From NCBI GenBank assembly GCA_024695145.1, contig JAILIS010000002.1, forward strand, positions 1 to 64,000: a stretch of DNA of 64,000 nt, in the 5' to 3' direction. The notes beneath the pieces were generated by a model, which made no database searches, was not told the DNA's origin, and worked only from the letters and a program-made list of their open reading frames with translations. The translations under genes were made by a program, and so were the position numbers. Of the stretch, positions 33,037 through 43,843 are shown one piece after another. This stretch comes from Lachnospiraceae bacterium. GTDB lineage: Bacteria > Bacillota > Clostridia > Lachnospirales > Lachnospiraceae. The stretch's first letter is position 1. Every line of letters starts with the position of its first letter.

Positions 33037-33788
33037 AGGTTTTCCAAATTATACATTATCCATGAAAGCACCACAAGGCCTGCAGTCTCGGTGCGAAGTA
33101 TCCTGCGGCCCAGAGTGACCGGTGTAAATCCGGCAGATTCCGCCATCGCTATCTCCTCTTCCGTGTAACCGCCCTCAGGCCCGATAAAGATCGCGATCCT
33201 GCTGCCTGGCTTTATGCTTTCGATGATCCTCCGGGTCTCATCCATCGAGCCGGGATCCGACAGTTCATACGGTATTATCTTAACGTCAAAGGAACGGCAC
33301 TCATCAAGTGCTTCCCTGATCGTCATCACATCCGACACTTCAGGGATAACGGCCCGTTTCGACTGTTTTGCGGCGGTCTCCGAAATGGCGTTCCATCTGG
33401 CTGTTTTCTTTATAGCCCTATCAGCGGTAAGCTTTACTACCGACCGCTCGGTTGCCACGGGAACAACCCTCGATACACCGAGTTCCACAGCTTTCGTTAT
33501 GATCAGCTCCATCTTGTCGGCTTTGGGAAGCGCCTGGTACAAAACACTCTCGCACGGAAGCTCCACATTGTTCTCCTTGATGAACAAAAGATCAAGCACT
33601 GCCGTATCCTTTTCAAGATCCCTTATGCTGCAGCGGTACTCCCTGTCATCTCCGCTGACCGCAACAGAAACCTCTTCACCCTTTCGCATACGCAGAACGT
33701 TCCTGATGTGGTTAACGTCTTCCCCGGTGATCGTAACCTTTTTTTCCGGAATATCTATTTGATCTTCATCTACAAAAAATCTGTACAT
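33033..33788 (-). CDS. rsmE: 16S rRNA m3U1498 methyltransferase RsmE
   Basis: A 251-aa SPOUT-class methyltransferase. The N-terminal PUA-like part reads YRFFVDEDQIDIPEKKVTIT and GEDVNHIRNVLRMR; the SPOUT knot carries IFIGPEGGYTEEEI and LGRRILRTETAGL near the C-terminus, which form the SAM site. It follows prmA by 18 bp, a pairing common across Firmicutes. Confidence 0.95.
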   Translation of the reverse strand: MYRFFVDEDQIDIPEKKVTITGEDVNHIRNVLRMRKGEEVSVAVSGDDREYRCSIRDLEKDTAVLDLLFIKENNVELPCESVLYQALPKADKMELIITKAVELGVSRVVPVATERSVVKLTADRAIKKTARWNAISETAAKQSKRAVIPEVSDVMTIREALDECRSFDVKIIPYELSDPGSMDETRRIIESIKPGSRIAIFIGPEGGYTEEEIAMAESAGFTPVTLGRRILRTETAGLVVLSWIMYNLENL

Positions 33789-33806
33789 CAGTTAACACCG
33801 ATCCGT

Positions 33807-34760
33807 TTACGGCTTCTTTTTTGCCGTTACTCCGACCCATTCACCGAGATGCTTTGTTTCTATGATCTCAAGCCCGTTCTCGCTGCACGCTCTTACGATG
33901 TCATCTTCCTTTTCATCGATTATGCCCGACATGATACATATGCCGCCCGGCTTTAAAGCCCTGACAGCATGCGGCATGATAGGTATCAGAACCTGAGCGA
34001 TGATATTGGCAGCCACAATGTCATAACCGTCTCCGACTTCTTTTTGGATGTTCTCATCACTTATTATGTTTCCGATCAGCAGTTTAAATCCCGCATCGGC
34101 AAGTCCGTTTGCAGCCATATTATCGGCAGTCGCGGCCTTAGCGCAAATATCGATATCCGTTCCGACAACGCGCCCGGCTCCGAACTTGTATGAAAGGATC
34201 GCAAGAATGCCGCTTCCGGTTCCGAGATCCAGAACACTGCATCCGGGCGATACATGCTTTCGAAGTGCCCTTATGCACAGCTCGGTCGTCTCGTGCTTGC
34301 CGGTTCCGAATGCCGTTCCGGGATCGATATGGATCGTCAGTCCGCGGTGATCCTTATTCTCATTTTCTTCCCAAGAGGGAATAAAGAGTATGTCATCAAT
34401 ATAGAACTGATGGAAGTACTGTTTCCAATTGTTCAGATAATCCTCATCCTCCGTTTCGGATGAAGTTATCACGCAGCTTCCGTTATCTACGTAACTCTTC
34501 ATGTCGGAAAGCTCTGCTTTTATCTCTGATATGAGAGAACCGTGATCCTCGCCCCACGGCAGGTAGAAAGAGATATATGCTCTTCCGTCATCCTCGCCGA
34601 CAGGTTCTATGATATCCACAAACATCCCGGCAAGCTCCTCCTCGGTGAGAGGGATCTTGTCTTCTATCTGCGCGCCCTCAACTCCGAGATCGTCGAGCAT
34701 GCTGATAATGATATCTTCCGCCTCTGTTGTTGTTTCTATTGTAAATTTGTCGTATTTCAT
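33807..34760 (-). CDS. prmA: Ribosomal protein L11 methyltransferase PrmA
   Basis: A 317-aa methyltransferase that trimethylates L11. An N-terminal L11-binding ferredoxin-like region is followed by the class I SAM domain with DPGTAFGTGKHETTELC, LDLGTGSGILAI and DIVAANIIAQVL. ATG 34760 has GAGGAAATC directly upstream; the longer frame runs back into the terminator of the DUF3048 gene and is rejected. Confidence 0.95.
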   Translation of the reverse strand: MKYDKFTIETTTEAEDIIISMLDDLGVEGAQIEDKIPLTEEELAGMFVDIIEPVGEDDGRAYISFYLPWGEDHGSLISEIKAELSDMKSYVDNGSCVITSSETEDEDYLNNWKQYFHQFYIDDILFIPSWEENENKDHRGLTIHIDPGTAFGTGKHETTELCIRALRKHVSPGCSVLDLGTGSGILAILSYKFGAGRVVGTDIDICAKAATADNMAANGLADAGFKLLIGNIISDENIQKEVGDGYDIVAANIIAQVLIPIMPHAVRALKPGGICIMSGIIDEKEDDIVRACSENGLEIIETKHLGEWVGVTAKKKP

Positions 34761-34773
34761 GATTTCCTCATAA

Positions 34774-34803
34774 TAAATCAGGGCCTTTTTGAGGCCCTGT
34801 GCT
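34774..34803 (-). terminator. Terminator after the DUF3048 gene
   Basis: An 8-bp perfect stem (CAGGGCCT with AGGCCCTG) with a 5-nt loop, followed on the minus strand by ATTTATTAT. It ends just upstream of the prmA ribosome site, so some read-through to prmA is likely or prmA has its own promoter. Confidence 0.7.
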
Positions 34804-34825
34804 GTCTGAACAGTAAGAACATTTT

Positions 34826-35995
34826 TTACTTGACGACCACATCTTCGACCTCGTCGTTCTGGATGACGCATACGAACGTCTTGCCGTTATTGATCTCGAT
34901 CTCGTTGCCGTCCATATCGTAATATCTGATCGCGGACATATCGTAATTATCCGCATTGATATCGCGTTTCCACGTGCCCGGAACGGCTTTTCCTTTTGTG
35001 CAGTACTGGATCGCACCGCCGCTGTGGCAGTCAAATGCCAGATAATCCTTCTGGTCGAGCTGAACCCAGAAATTGTACTGCAGGATCACGTTATCGTATG
35101 AAAGCTGCTCTCCGTTCATCTCATCGATCTGAGGGCCGTCATACTGATACCTGTCATACTTGCCGGTCTCTTCATTGTAATCGAACCAGGGCTTGTTGAT
35201 CTTGTACTTGGGTTCTATGTGCTTTGCGGAATATCCGCCTTCATTCGTAACTTCACTGTTAAGGTCACAGAACTTGAACTTGCCGTTGTAACCTTCATAA
35301 TGATCACGACGGTATCCGAGCATGTCTATTCCCGCATTGATGCCGTTGGCACTTGTATATACATTATGGGGAGCCTGACGGTCGGTAGTCCTGTAATAAG
35401 TCACATCCCCGGCGGGACCGAGTCCGTTTATATTATCCACATAATCCTGATCGAGAAGCTCAACGGCGTATGAAGCCTGCCCGAAATGCATATAGATCGC
35501 ATCAAATTCAAGTGCCGTATATACAAAATATTCACGGCAGCTCCTGACGGAACCGATCTTTTCAAGATCATCGTAGTTCTCAAACAGTCCCATCAGACGT
35601 GTGATGCCGCCTTCAACAACATACTCATACACAACATCCGCACGGCTCACACCGCACATGGGCTGTGCAGCCTTTAAGTTGTTGAGCATAATGGCCACAG
35701 GGCGCCTGTTACCTATCTTTTCATCCACGGGAAGCCCTGACAGAAAGCTTCGCATCTGTCCTTCGGGAAGAGCATTCGGATCCTCCTCGGGTTCCGGCTC
35801 CTCGGTTTCATCTGCCGGCTTATCTGCAGTTGCCGCCGGAGTCGGAGTGGCCGCCGGAGCGGGTTCTGCGGGTGCCGGAGCCGGCCTCATCGCAAACACC
35901 GAAGCTGCTATGACAACAGCCAAAACAACGACACCTGCAACGGTGCCGATCACGATCTTTTTATTCTTAAGAAGTTCCTGTATCTTTTCTTTCAT
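34826..35995 (-). CDS. DUF3048 (YerB-like) exported protein
   Basis: A 389-aa membrane-anchored protein. A signal anchor at residues about 10-35 is followed by a Pro/Ala/Glu linker (about 40-75), then the DUF3048 domain with RRPVAIMLNNLKAAQPMCGV, GGITRLMGLFENY and IGSVRSCREYFV. YerB of Bacillus is a lipoprotein of unknown role; here no lipobox Cys is seen. ATG 35995 has GGAAAG upstream. Confidence 0.88.
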   Translation of the reverse strand: MKEKIQELLKNKKIVIGTVAGVVVLAVVIAASVFAMRPAPAPAEPAPAATPTPAATADKPADETEEPEPEEDPNALPEGQMRSFLSGLPVDEKIGNRRPVAIMLNNLKAAQPMCGVSRADVVYEYVVEGGITRLMGLFENYDDLEKIGSVRSCREYFVYTALEFDAIYMHFGQASYAVELLDQDYVDNINGLGPAGDVTYYRTTDRQAPHNVYTSANGINAGIDMLGYRRDHYEGYNGKFKFCDLNSEVTNEGGYSAKHIEPKYKINKPWFDYNEETGKYDRYQYDGPQIDEMNGEQLSYDNVILQYNFWVQLDQKDYLAFDCHSGGAIQYCTKGKAVPGTWKRDINADNYDMSAIRYYDMDGNEIEINNGKTFVCVIQNDEVEDVVVK

Positions 35996-36083
35996 AACTT
36001 TCCGATAAGCATATTTGACGTAAACAAATGTCATTATACGTTATCCATGTCCATTATTCAAGTTCTGACTTTCGGGCACATAA

Positions 36084-36116
36084 AAACAGCCCGTTCCGTC
36101 GGAACAGGCTGTAAAT
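36084..36116 (-). terminator. Terminator of the hrcA-grpE-dnaK-dnaJ operon
   Basis: ACAGCC-x-GTTCC pairs with GGAAC-x-GGCTGT around a 3-nt loop, followed on the minus strand by five T. It starts 10 bp after the dnaJ stop. Confidence 0.88.
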
Positions 36117-36125
36117 TTATATATG

Positions 36126-37310
36126 TCAGGATTTCTTAAATCCGTGTTTTTTTCTGCCGGTGCCTTCGTTATCGCCCCCTGCCTTGGATGCTTTGTAACG
36201 CTCAACCGCAGTAAGGGAATCATCGGTCGCCGTATCAAATTCTTTCAGAAGCTTTTTGGCATCATTCGAAAGTTTTACGGGTGTCTGTACGACCAGTGTC
36301 ACATAGTGGTCGCCGCGGATATTTGAAGAACGCACGGACGGTACTCCCTTGCCTTTCAGTCTTACCTTGGTATCTGTCTGTGTTCCGGGCTTGACCGTAT
36401 ATGAGACTTTTCCGTCCACCGTGTCTATCAGTATCTCTCCGCCAAGAGCCGCAACCGCAAACGATATCGGTGCCGTAGAGAATATATCCATATCCTGTCT
36501 CTGGAAGATCGGATGAGGTGCTATCATAACCTCGACCAGAAGATCTCCCCTCGGTCCGCCGTTCGTACCGGGTTCACCTTTATCACGAAGCCGTACGCAC
36601 TGTCCGTTATCAATGCCGGCAGGTATCGTAACAGCCAGCTTTTTGCGTGATGAGATATATCCGAGCCCTCTGCAGTCAGGACACTTGTCCTTGATCATCT
36701 TTCCGGTTCCGTTACAGTCGGGACACGTCTGAACGTTTCGTACCGTGCCGAAAAGCGACTGGGACGTGAACACCACCTGACCTTTTCCGCCGCACTTGCT
36801 GCATGTGATCGGGCTCGAGCCGGGCTTTGCACCCGTTCCGTGACAGGTCTTACACTCATCTTTCTGGAGAGGCTCGATCTCTTTTTCACATCCGAAAACA
36901 GCTTCCTCAAATGTGATCCGAACGCTCGCTCTCAGATTGGCTCCCTTCATCGGACCGTTATATGACCTGCCGCCCCGGGACCGGCCGCCGCCGAACAGAT
37001 CGCCGAATATATCTCCGAATATATCTCCGAAATCCATGGAGCCGAAGTCAAATCCGCCGAATCCGCCGGGACCTCCCTGTTCAAATGCGGCATGACCGAA
37101 CTGATCGTAAGATCTTCTCTTATCGGGATCAGACAAAACGGCATATGCCTCGGATGCCTCTTTGAACTTGGCCTCTGCGGTTTTATCGCCCGGATTCATG
37201 TCCGGATGATACTTTTTGGCAAGCTTCCTGTATGCGCTTTTAATAGCCGAGTCATCGGCGTTCTTCGGAACGCCGAGGACCTCGTAGTAATCTCTTTTGC
37301 TCTCTGCCAT
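36126..37310 (-). CDS. dnaJ: Chaperone DnaJ
   Basis: A 394-aa full-length type I J-protein. The J domain has the HPD in [10 protein letters not shown] near residue 35; a Gly/Phe-rich part follows, then four CxxCxGxG-type zinc repeats (about 145-215), and two substrate-binding beta domains. It stimulates DnaK ATPase and delivers clients. Start ATG lies 12 bp after dnaK; the ribosome site is weak, so coupling to dnaK translation is likely. Confidence 0.97.
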   Translation of the reverse strand: MAESKRDYYEVLGVPKNADDSAIKSAYRKLAKKYHPDMNPGDKTAEAKFKEASEAYAVLSDPDKRRSYDQFGHAAFEQGGPGGFGGFDFGSMDFGDIFGDIFGDLFGGGRSRGGRSYNGPMKGANLRASVRITFEEAVFGCEKEIEPLQKDECKTCHGTGAKPGSSPITCSKCGGKGQVVFTSQSLFGTVRNVQTCPDCNGTGKMIKDKCPDCRGLGYISSRKKLAVTIPAGIDNGQCVRLRDKGEPGTNGGPRGDLLVEVMIAPHPIFQRQDMDIFSTAPISFAVAALGGEILIDTVDGKVSYTVKPGTQTDTKVRLKGKGVPSVRSSNIRGDHYVTLVVQTPVKLSNDAKKLLKEFDTATDDSLTAVERYKASKAGGDNEGTGRKKHGFKKS

Positions 37311-37322
37311 AACTGCTGTCCG

Positions 37323-39257
<1,935 letters not shown>

Positions 39258-39279
39258 TTATCAAGATCATTTTGTTTAT

Positions 39280-39984
39280 CTATGACACTACAGAGACCAT
39301 TGACGGCCGGACCAGTGTGTCATGATACATATATCCCTTCTGAAGCTCCTGTGCGACCGTACCGCTTTCGTATTCATCACTCTCAGTCTGCATCACCGCG
39401 TTGTGAAAGTTCGGATCGAACGGCTGTCCGACCGCTTCTATCGGCTTGACCCCGAGCTTTTCAAACTCATCGGTCATCTGCTTGTAGATCATCTGCATTC
39501 CGCTCACGAAAGCCTCATCACAGCCTTCCGGAACATTCTCAAGACCTCTCTCGAAATTGTCTATCACCGGCAGGATCTTTTCTATAACGCTTTTTGCACC
39601 CATGTCGAACATCTGGGATTTTTCCTTGTCGGTACGCTTTCTGAAGTTTTCAAATTCAGCCATCTGTCGTTTTACGCGATCCTCAAGCTGCTCGATCTTC
39701 TCGTCTCTCGAATCCTTTTTGTTCTTCTTTCCGAAGTGCTTCTTCTTACCTTCTTTTTCGGGCTCGTCCTGCGCTTCTTTTTCAGCCCCGTCTCCCGCTT
39801 CCTTTTCGGCATTATCGGATGGAGCGTCCTCTTTTACCGTATCGTCTTCACAAGCTTTTGCTTCCTTGTTCTCCTTTGTATCATCGCCTGCTTTCTCTTC
39901 AGGGATGTCTTTGTTTTCCTCCTTTTCGGATCCTTCGTCTTCTCCGGATTCGATATTGATCTTTACTGCTTCTTCCTTACTCAA
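39280..39984 (-). CDS. grpE: Nucleotide exchange factor GrpE
   Basis: A 234-aa GrpE with an unusually long, low-complexity N-terminal region (about residues 10-105) of Glu, Lys, Asp and Ala. The conserved part starts with LEDRVKRQMAEFENFRKRTD, a coiled coil, and ends in the beta domain (VGQPFDPNFHNAVMQTESDE). The start is probably TTG 39984, with AAGGAG 6 bp upstream; the TTG at 40008 has no such site. It releases ADP from DnaK. Confidence 0.94.
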   Translation of the reverse strand: MSKEEAVKINIESGEDEGSEKEENKDIPEEKAGDDTKENKEAKACEDDTVKEDAPSDNAEKEAGDGAEKEAQDEPEKEGKKKHFGKKNKKDSRDEKIEQLEDRVKRQMAEFENFRKRTDKEKSQMFDMGAKSVIEKILPVIDNFERGLENVPEGCDEAFVSGMQMIYKQMTDEFEKLGVKPIEAVGQPFDPNFHNAVMQTESDEYESGTVAQELQKGYMYHDTLVRPSMVSVVS

Positions 39985-40046
39985 TTTCTTCTCCTTCTGC
40001 CTTCCCAAAAACCACGCTGTTTTTAAACGCTTTGCACTGTCGCGGC

Positions 40047-41102
40047 CTAGGTCTGTGTTTTCTTAAACATCGTATCGAGCTCGGTCGTCAGCTTCTTTAT
40101 CGTTGACAGTACTTTGTCGTAGTTCATACGCTTGGGGCCGATGATACCGATAGTCCCGTGAATACCTTCATCAAGCTCGTACGTTGCAGTGACTACACTG
40201 CAGTCCTTCATATTTTCTACCGGAGATTCCTCTCCGATGTATACCTGGATACCTTTTTCGTCCGAATGGGACAGCGTCTCATATACAAGATCCGTAAGCT
40301 GTTTCTTTTCTTCAAAGGCGGTGATGATCTCACTGGCTTTCTGATTGTCCGCAAGTTCGGGATACTTGAAGATGTTATTGGCACCGCTCGTGTATATCTC
40401 GAGCTCCTCATCGGCTTTGATCGATTCGGCAACCGCATCTATCACTTCGGCGATGATGCCTGCCTGGTCACCGGCCTGCCGCTTCATCTTTGCGATTATC
40501 GAAAGGCTGATGTCTTCGATCGCCATTCCGTTAAGCGTTGTGTTCAGCAGCATGTTTAGCTTGAGCAGCGTCTCATCGTCAATGGGCTCGTCGATGTCGA
40601 TGATCTGATTTTTGATCATATTGCCTTCGACCACGATGACTGCAACTATGCGGCGCTCTTCCATTCGGGAGAGCTGTATGAACTTAAGTCTGTTCACATT
40701 GTACCGGGGCGCCGATATCATCGCAGCGTAGTTCGTGTTCACGGACAGGCTTCTTGCCACCTGTTTGAGGAGCCGTTCCATCTTGTCGGCTTTCTCGATA
40801 AGAAGGCCTTTCATCTCATCGGTCTCACGCTCCCGCTCTTCGATCTCCTGTTCCTTCTCAGCCATAAGCTGGTCAACATAGAATCTGTACCCCTTGTCGG
40901 ACGGGATACGTCCTGCGGAAGTATGAGGCTGCAGGATATAACCCATATCCACCAGATCGGCCATCTCATTGCGGATGGTTGCCGAGCTCAGGGACAGGCC
41001 CTCGATCTTGGAGATCGTTCTCGAACCCACCGGCTCTCCGGTTTCAAGATAAGTCTTGATTATGGCAAGTAATATCTTTTTCTTTCTGTCATCAAGTTCC
41101 AA
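40047..41102 (-). CDS. hrcA: Heat-shock repressor HrcA
   Basis: A 351-aa repressor that binds CIRCE with help from GroE. The N-terminal winged helix reads LDDRKKKILLAIIKTYLETG and EPVGSRTISK, and a GAF-like middle follows, ending with a typical GTIGIIGPKRMNYDKVL. The TTG at 41102 is chosen: HrcA proteins normally begin at this point and AGAGG lies about 9 bp upstream. A GTG at 41141 is inside the CIRCE element and would give an atypical N-terminus. Confidence 0.95.
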   Translation of the reverse strand: MELDDRKKKILLAIIKTYLETGEPVGSRTISKIEGLSLSSATIRNEMADLVDMGYILQPHTSAGRIPSDKGYRFYVDQLMAEKEQEIEERERETDEMKGLLIEKADKMERLLKQVARSLSVNTNYAAMISAPRYNVNRLKFIQLSRMEERRIVAVIVVEGNMIKNQIIDIDEPIDDETLLKLNMLLNTTLNGMAIEDISLSIIAKMKRQAGDQAGIIAEVIDAVAESIKADEELEIYTSGANNIFKYPELADNQKASEIITAFEEKKQLTDLVYETLSHSDEKGIQVYIGEESPVENMKDCSVVTATYELDEGIHGTIGIIGPKRMNYDKVLSTIKKLTTELDTMFKKTQT

Positions 41103-41134
41103 ATGAAGGATCCTCTCGAGCCTTTTTAGTTTTG

Positions 41135-41161
41135 TTAGCACTCAACTCATTAGAGTGCTAA
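41135..41161. promoter_or_regulatory. CIRCE element
   Basis: TTAGCACTC-N9-GAGTGCTAA, a perfect match to the HrcA operator. It lies between the -10 of the hrcA promoter and the hrcA start, so the operon is autoregulated. Confidence 0.98.
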
Positions 41162-41172
41162 CATCTGTACTT

Positions 41173-41201
41173 AATGTACCACCGAGATCCATACTTGTCA
41201 A
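41173..41201 (-). promoter_or_regulatory. Sigma-A promoter of the hrcA operon
   Basis: Minus strand TTGACA (41201-41196), 17 bp, TACATT (41178-41173). The expected start lies at the edge of CIRCE. Confidence 0.82.
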
Positions 41202-41219
41202 TATATAATTTAAAGTGCT

Positions 41220-42602
41220 TCAGTTTCGTGTGATTCCGTGTTGTCTGTCGAATCGCTTTCTGACTATGAGATAGCATATGATATGCGCAAGAAACGTGAC
41301 AGCCCAGGAAGCCGGGTATGTCAGATACAGATATTTGATCTCGTGAAAACGGGGAGTCCTGAAAAATGTAAATATCCAGATAAGCCGGAGTCCGCAGGCG
41401 CCTATAAGGGATACGATCATCGGAAGTATCGCATAGCCTATACCTCTCAGGCATCCGACCATAACATCCATCATCCCGCACAGGAAATACGGCTGACAGA
41501 TATACATCATCCTGATGATCCCGACGTCGACGACCGCCTCCGAATTGGTATAGATCGACAGCAGTTCATGCCCGAACATGTATGCCGTGCCTCCGAGTAT
41601 CAGGCCGGTCAGGAACACGCACACCTGTGCCCTGATCACTATCTTATTGATCCGCTCAAACGTGCGTGCGCCGACATTTGCGCTTACGAATGATATGGTG
41701 GCCTGATAGAAGGAGTTCATGGACATGTACACAAATCCCTCTATGTTCATTGCCGCGGAATTGCCGGCTACAACTGTTGCTCCGAAACTGTTTACCGATG
41801 ACTGGATTATTACATTGGAAAATGAGAACAGCATTCCCTGCAGACCGGCGGGAAATCCGATACCTATAATACGCAGAGCAGTATAACGGTCTATCGAAAG
41901 CTTCTTTATCACAAGTCTGAGCGCGCCGCTCTCCGACATGAGACAGCGGATAACAAGAATAGCGGATATGACCTGCGAAACCACGGTGGCTGTTGCTACT
42001 CCGGCCACATCCATCTTCAGTACTATGACGAAAAACAGGTTTAACAAAACATTTACAACCCCTGCAATGCTTAAGTACACCATCGGACGCCTTGTGTCAC
42101 CCACCGCACGCAGCAGTGCGCTTCCGAAATTGTACAGCATCGATGCCGGCATGCCGAGGGAATAGATCCGAAGGTACAGGCTCGCAAGAGACAGCGTTTC
42201 TTCGGGGGAACTCATCCATGTGAGTATCTGTTTTGAACATACAAAACCGATGACGGCGAGCCCTACCCCGGAAATTAAGCTGATAAGAACCGAAGTATGA
42301 ACCGTCTTTGTCATCATCTCATCGTTCCGGCTCCCGTAATACCGGGACGCAAGCACATTGCTTCCTACGGACAGTCCCACGAAAGTGCTTATCATAAGAT
42401 TGACGAGAGGAACCACCGAGCCCACTGCAGCGAGGGAATTGTCGCCGGCGTATTTTCCCACGACGATTATATCAGCCGCATTGAACAGGAGCTGAAGCAC
42501 GGAGGATAATGCTAAAGGCCCTGTAAACAGAAGCAGTCTGCTTACTATGGGCCCTGAACACATATCGATTTTATAAGATCCCTTGCTTTTACCGGACAAC
42601 AT
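41220..42602 (-). CDS. MATE-family multidrug efflux transporter
   Basis: A 460-aa membrane protein with twelve hydrophobic segments in two halves. LLLFTGPLALSSVLQLLFNAA and ADIIVVGKYAGDNSLAAVGS are typical of the first MATE half; FPAGLQGMLFSFSNVIIQSS marks the start of the second. It exports drugs or metabolites using Na+ or H+; the substrate is unknown. The ATG at 42602 overlaps the pncB stop by 14 bp, with GGAGG rather far (15 bp) upstream. Confidence 0.92.
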   Translation of the reverse strand: MLSGKSKGSYKIDMCSGPIVSRLLLFTGPLALSSVLQLLFNAADIIVVGKYAGDNSLAAVGSVVPLVNLMISTFVGLSVGSNVLASRYYGSRNDEMMTKTVHTSVLISLISGVGLAVIGFVCSKQILTWMSSPEETLSLASLYLRIYSLGMPASMLYNFGSALLRAVGDTRRPMVYLSIAGVVNVLLNLFFVIVLKMDVAGVATATVVSQVISAILVIRCLMSESGALRLVIKKLSIDRYTALRIIGIGFPAGLQGMLFSFSNVIIQSSVNSFGATVVAGNSAAMNIEGFVYMSMNSFYQATISFVSANVGARTFERINKIVIRAQVCVFLTGLILGGTAYMFGHELLSIYTNSEAVVDVGIIRMMYICQPYFLCGMMDVMVGCLRGIGYAILPMIVSLIGACGLRLIWIFTFFRTPRFHEIKYLYLTYPASWAVTFLAHIICYLIVRKRFDRQHGITRN

Positions 42603-43806
42603 TTGTTTCGTGTTCCATCCTCCAGTCGATGCATCGTTTGAGATACTGCACATACTCTTCACTCTTGCACATGCTCTTTCCTTCCACGTCCGATATCTTG
42701 GCAACATCGCATCCGTTGCAGGCGGTCGTTTTCATTACTATATTAAGAGGCTCGACATTTGTATCGTTTGCCAGATAGGTTCCTATCCCGAATGCGGTAT
42801 TCACCCTGTCCTTGTATTTCCTGTTTATCGCAGTGGCCTTCTCAAAGTTCAGGCTGTCCGAAAACAGCAGTGTCTTTGTCTTCGGGTCAATACCGAGCTT
42901 TTCATAATGTTCGATCATCTTGTCGGCCCATTCATACGGACTGCCGCTGTCATGCCGCACTCCCGAGAAAAGAGTCGCATATGTCAGCTGGAAATCCTCA
43001 AGGAAACAGTCTGTTGTTATCGCATCCGTCAGAGCGGTCCCGTTCAGAACTCCGTACTCTTTTACCCATGCATCAAGTGCATACCAGTTCGAATAGGCGG
43101 GATTGTGTTTGTGATTTCCCTGTCCGACGCACATTATCCACTCATGCGCCATCGTGCCTACGGGAACAAGATCATGCTTTTTGGCCAGATAAACGTTACT
43201 CGTTCCCACAAACCTGTTCCCGGCAGGAAGCTCTGCATCTGCAAGGGCTGTCACCGCAAGTTCCTGGGCCTCTCCGGACAGTCTTCTTCTGGCTCCGAAC
43301 TCCGAGAACACTCCAAGCTCGTATGTACCGTCCATTATCCCTTTTATCTTTTCGGCAAGCTTTTCCCTGAAACTTTCAAGCAGCACGTCATAATCGTACG
43401 CCATCCTGAAGTATACTTCATTGACTATGGCAAGAGTCGGGATCTCGTACATCGACGTGTTAAGCCACGTCCCCTTTGTTTCGATCGTAAGCCCGCTCTC
43501 TCCGTCCGAAGAAAACTCAAAATCATCATATCTGGGCTTCCAGAGCCTCAGAAAATCAACATACGAGCCTTTGATCCATTTGATATTATTGAGATAGGAA
43601 AGCTCATCATCGGAAAACCGGAGGTCACAGTACATCCTGATCTGCCGTTTTATCTCCTCGACCATCTCCGGTGTGAAGTGTACATCCTTGTTCCGGCATT
43701 TGAACGACCATGTCGTCTTGTAATCCGAAAACTGGTGATAGATCGCCTGCCCCATGGAAAACTTGTAAGCATCGGTTTCAAGAAGGCTTGTGATTATCTG
43801 CTGCAT
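42589..43806 (-). CDS. pncB: Nicotinate phosphoribosyltransferase
   Basis: A 405-aa NAD-salvage enzyme that joins nicotinate and PRPP to give NaMN. LLETDAYKFSMGQAIYHQFS at the start, SEFGARRRLS and FVGTSNVYLAKKHDLVPVGT in the middle, and FSGVRHDSGSPYEWADKMIE containing the phosphorylatable His region are hallmark PncB motifs. The length fits the E. coli type. ATG 43806 has GGAGGG about 10 bp upstream. It follows the protease gene by 37 bp. Confidence 0.94.
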   Translation of the reverse strand: MQQIITSLLETDAYKFSMGQAIYHQFSDYKTTWSFKCRNKDVHFTPEMVEEIKRQIRMYCDLRFSDDELSYLNNIKWIKGSYVDFLRLWKPRYDDFEFSSDGESGLTIETKGTWLNTSMYEIPTLAIVNEVYFRMAYDYDVLLESFREKLAEKIKGIMDGTYELGVFSEFGARRRLSGEAQELAVTALADAELPAGNRFVGTSNVYLAKKHDLVPVGTMAHEWIMCVGQGNHKHNPAYSNWYALDAWVKEYGVLNGTALTDAITTDCFLEDFQLTYATLFSGVRHDSGSPYEWADKMIEHYEKLGIDPKTKTLLFSDSLNFEKATAINRKYKDRVNTAFGIGTYLANDTNVEPLNIVMKTTACNGCDVAKISDVEGKSMCKSEEYVQYLKRCIDWRMEHETNVVR

Positions 43807-43843
43807 ATGATTTTCCCTCCTGCCTGTATTATACAGACCCCTC

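Noticed and set aside
36947..37165. Frames opposite or across the Gly-rich part of dnaJ
   Set aside because: Low-complexity shadows of the Gly/Phe-rich region on other frames.
41103..41141. GTG start of hrcA at 41141
   Set aside because: The codon lies inside the CIRCE element and has no ribosome site; the TTG at 41102 fits the family N-terminus.
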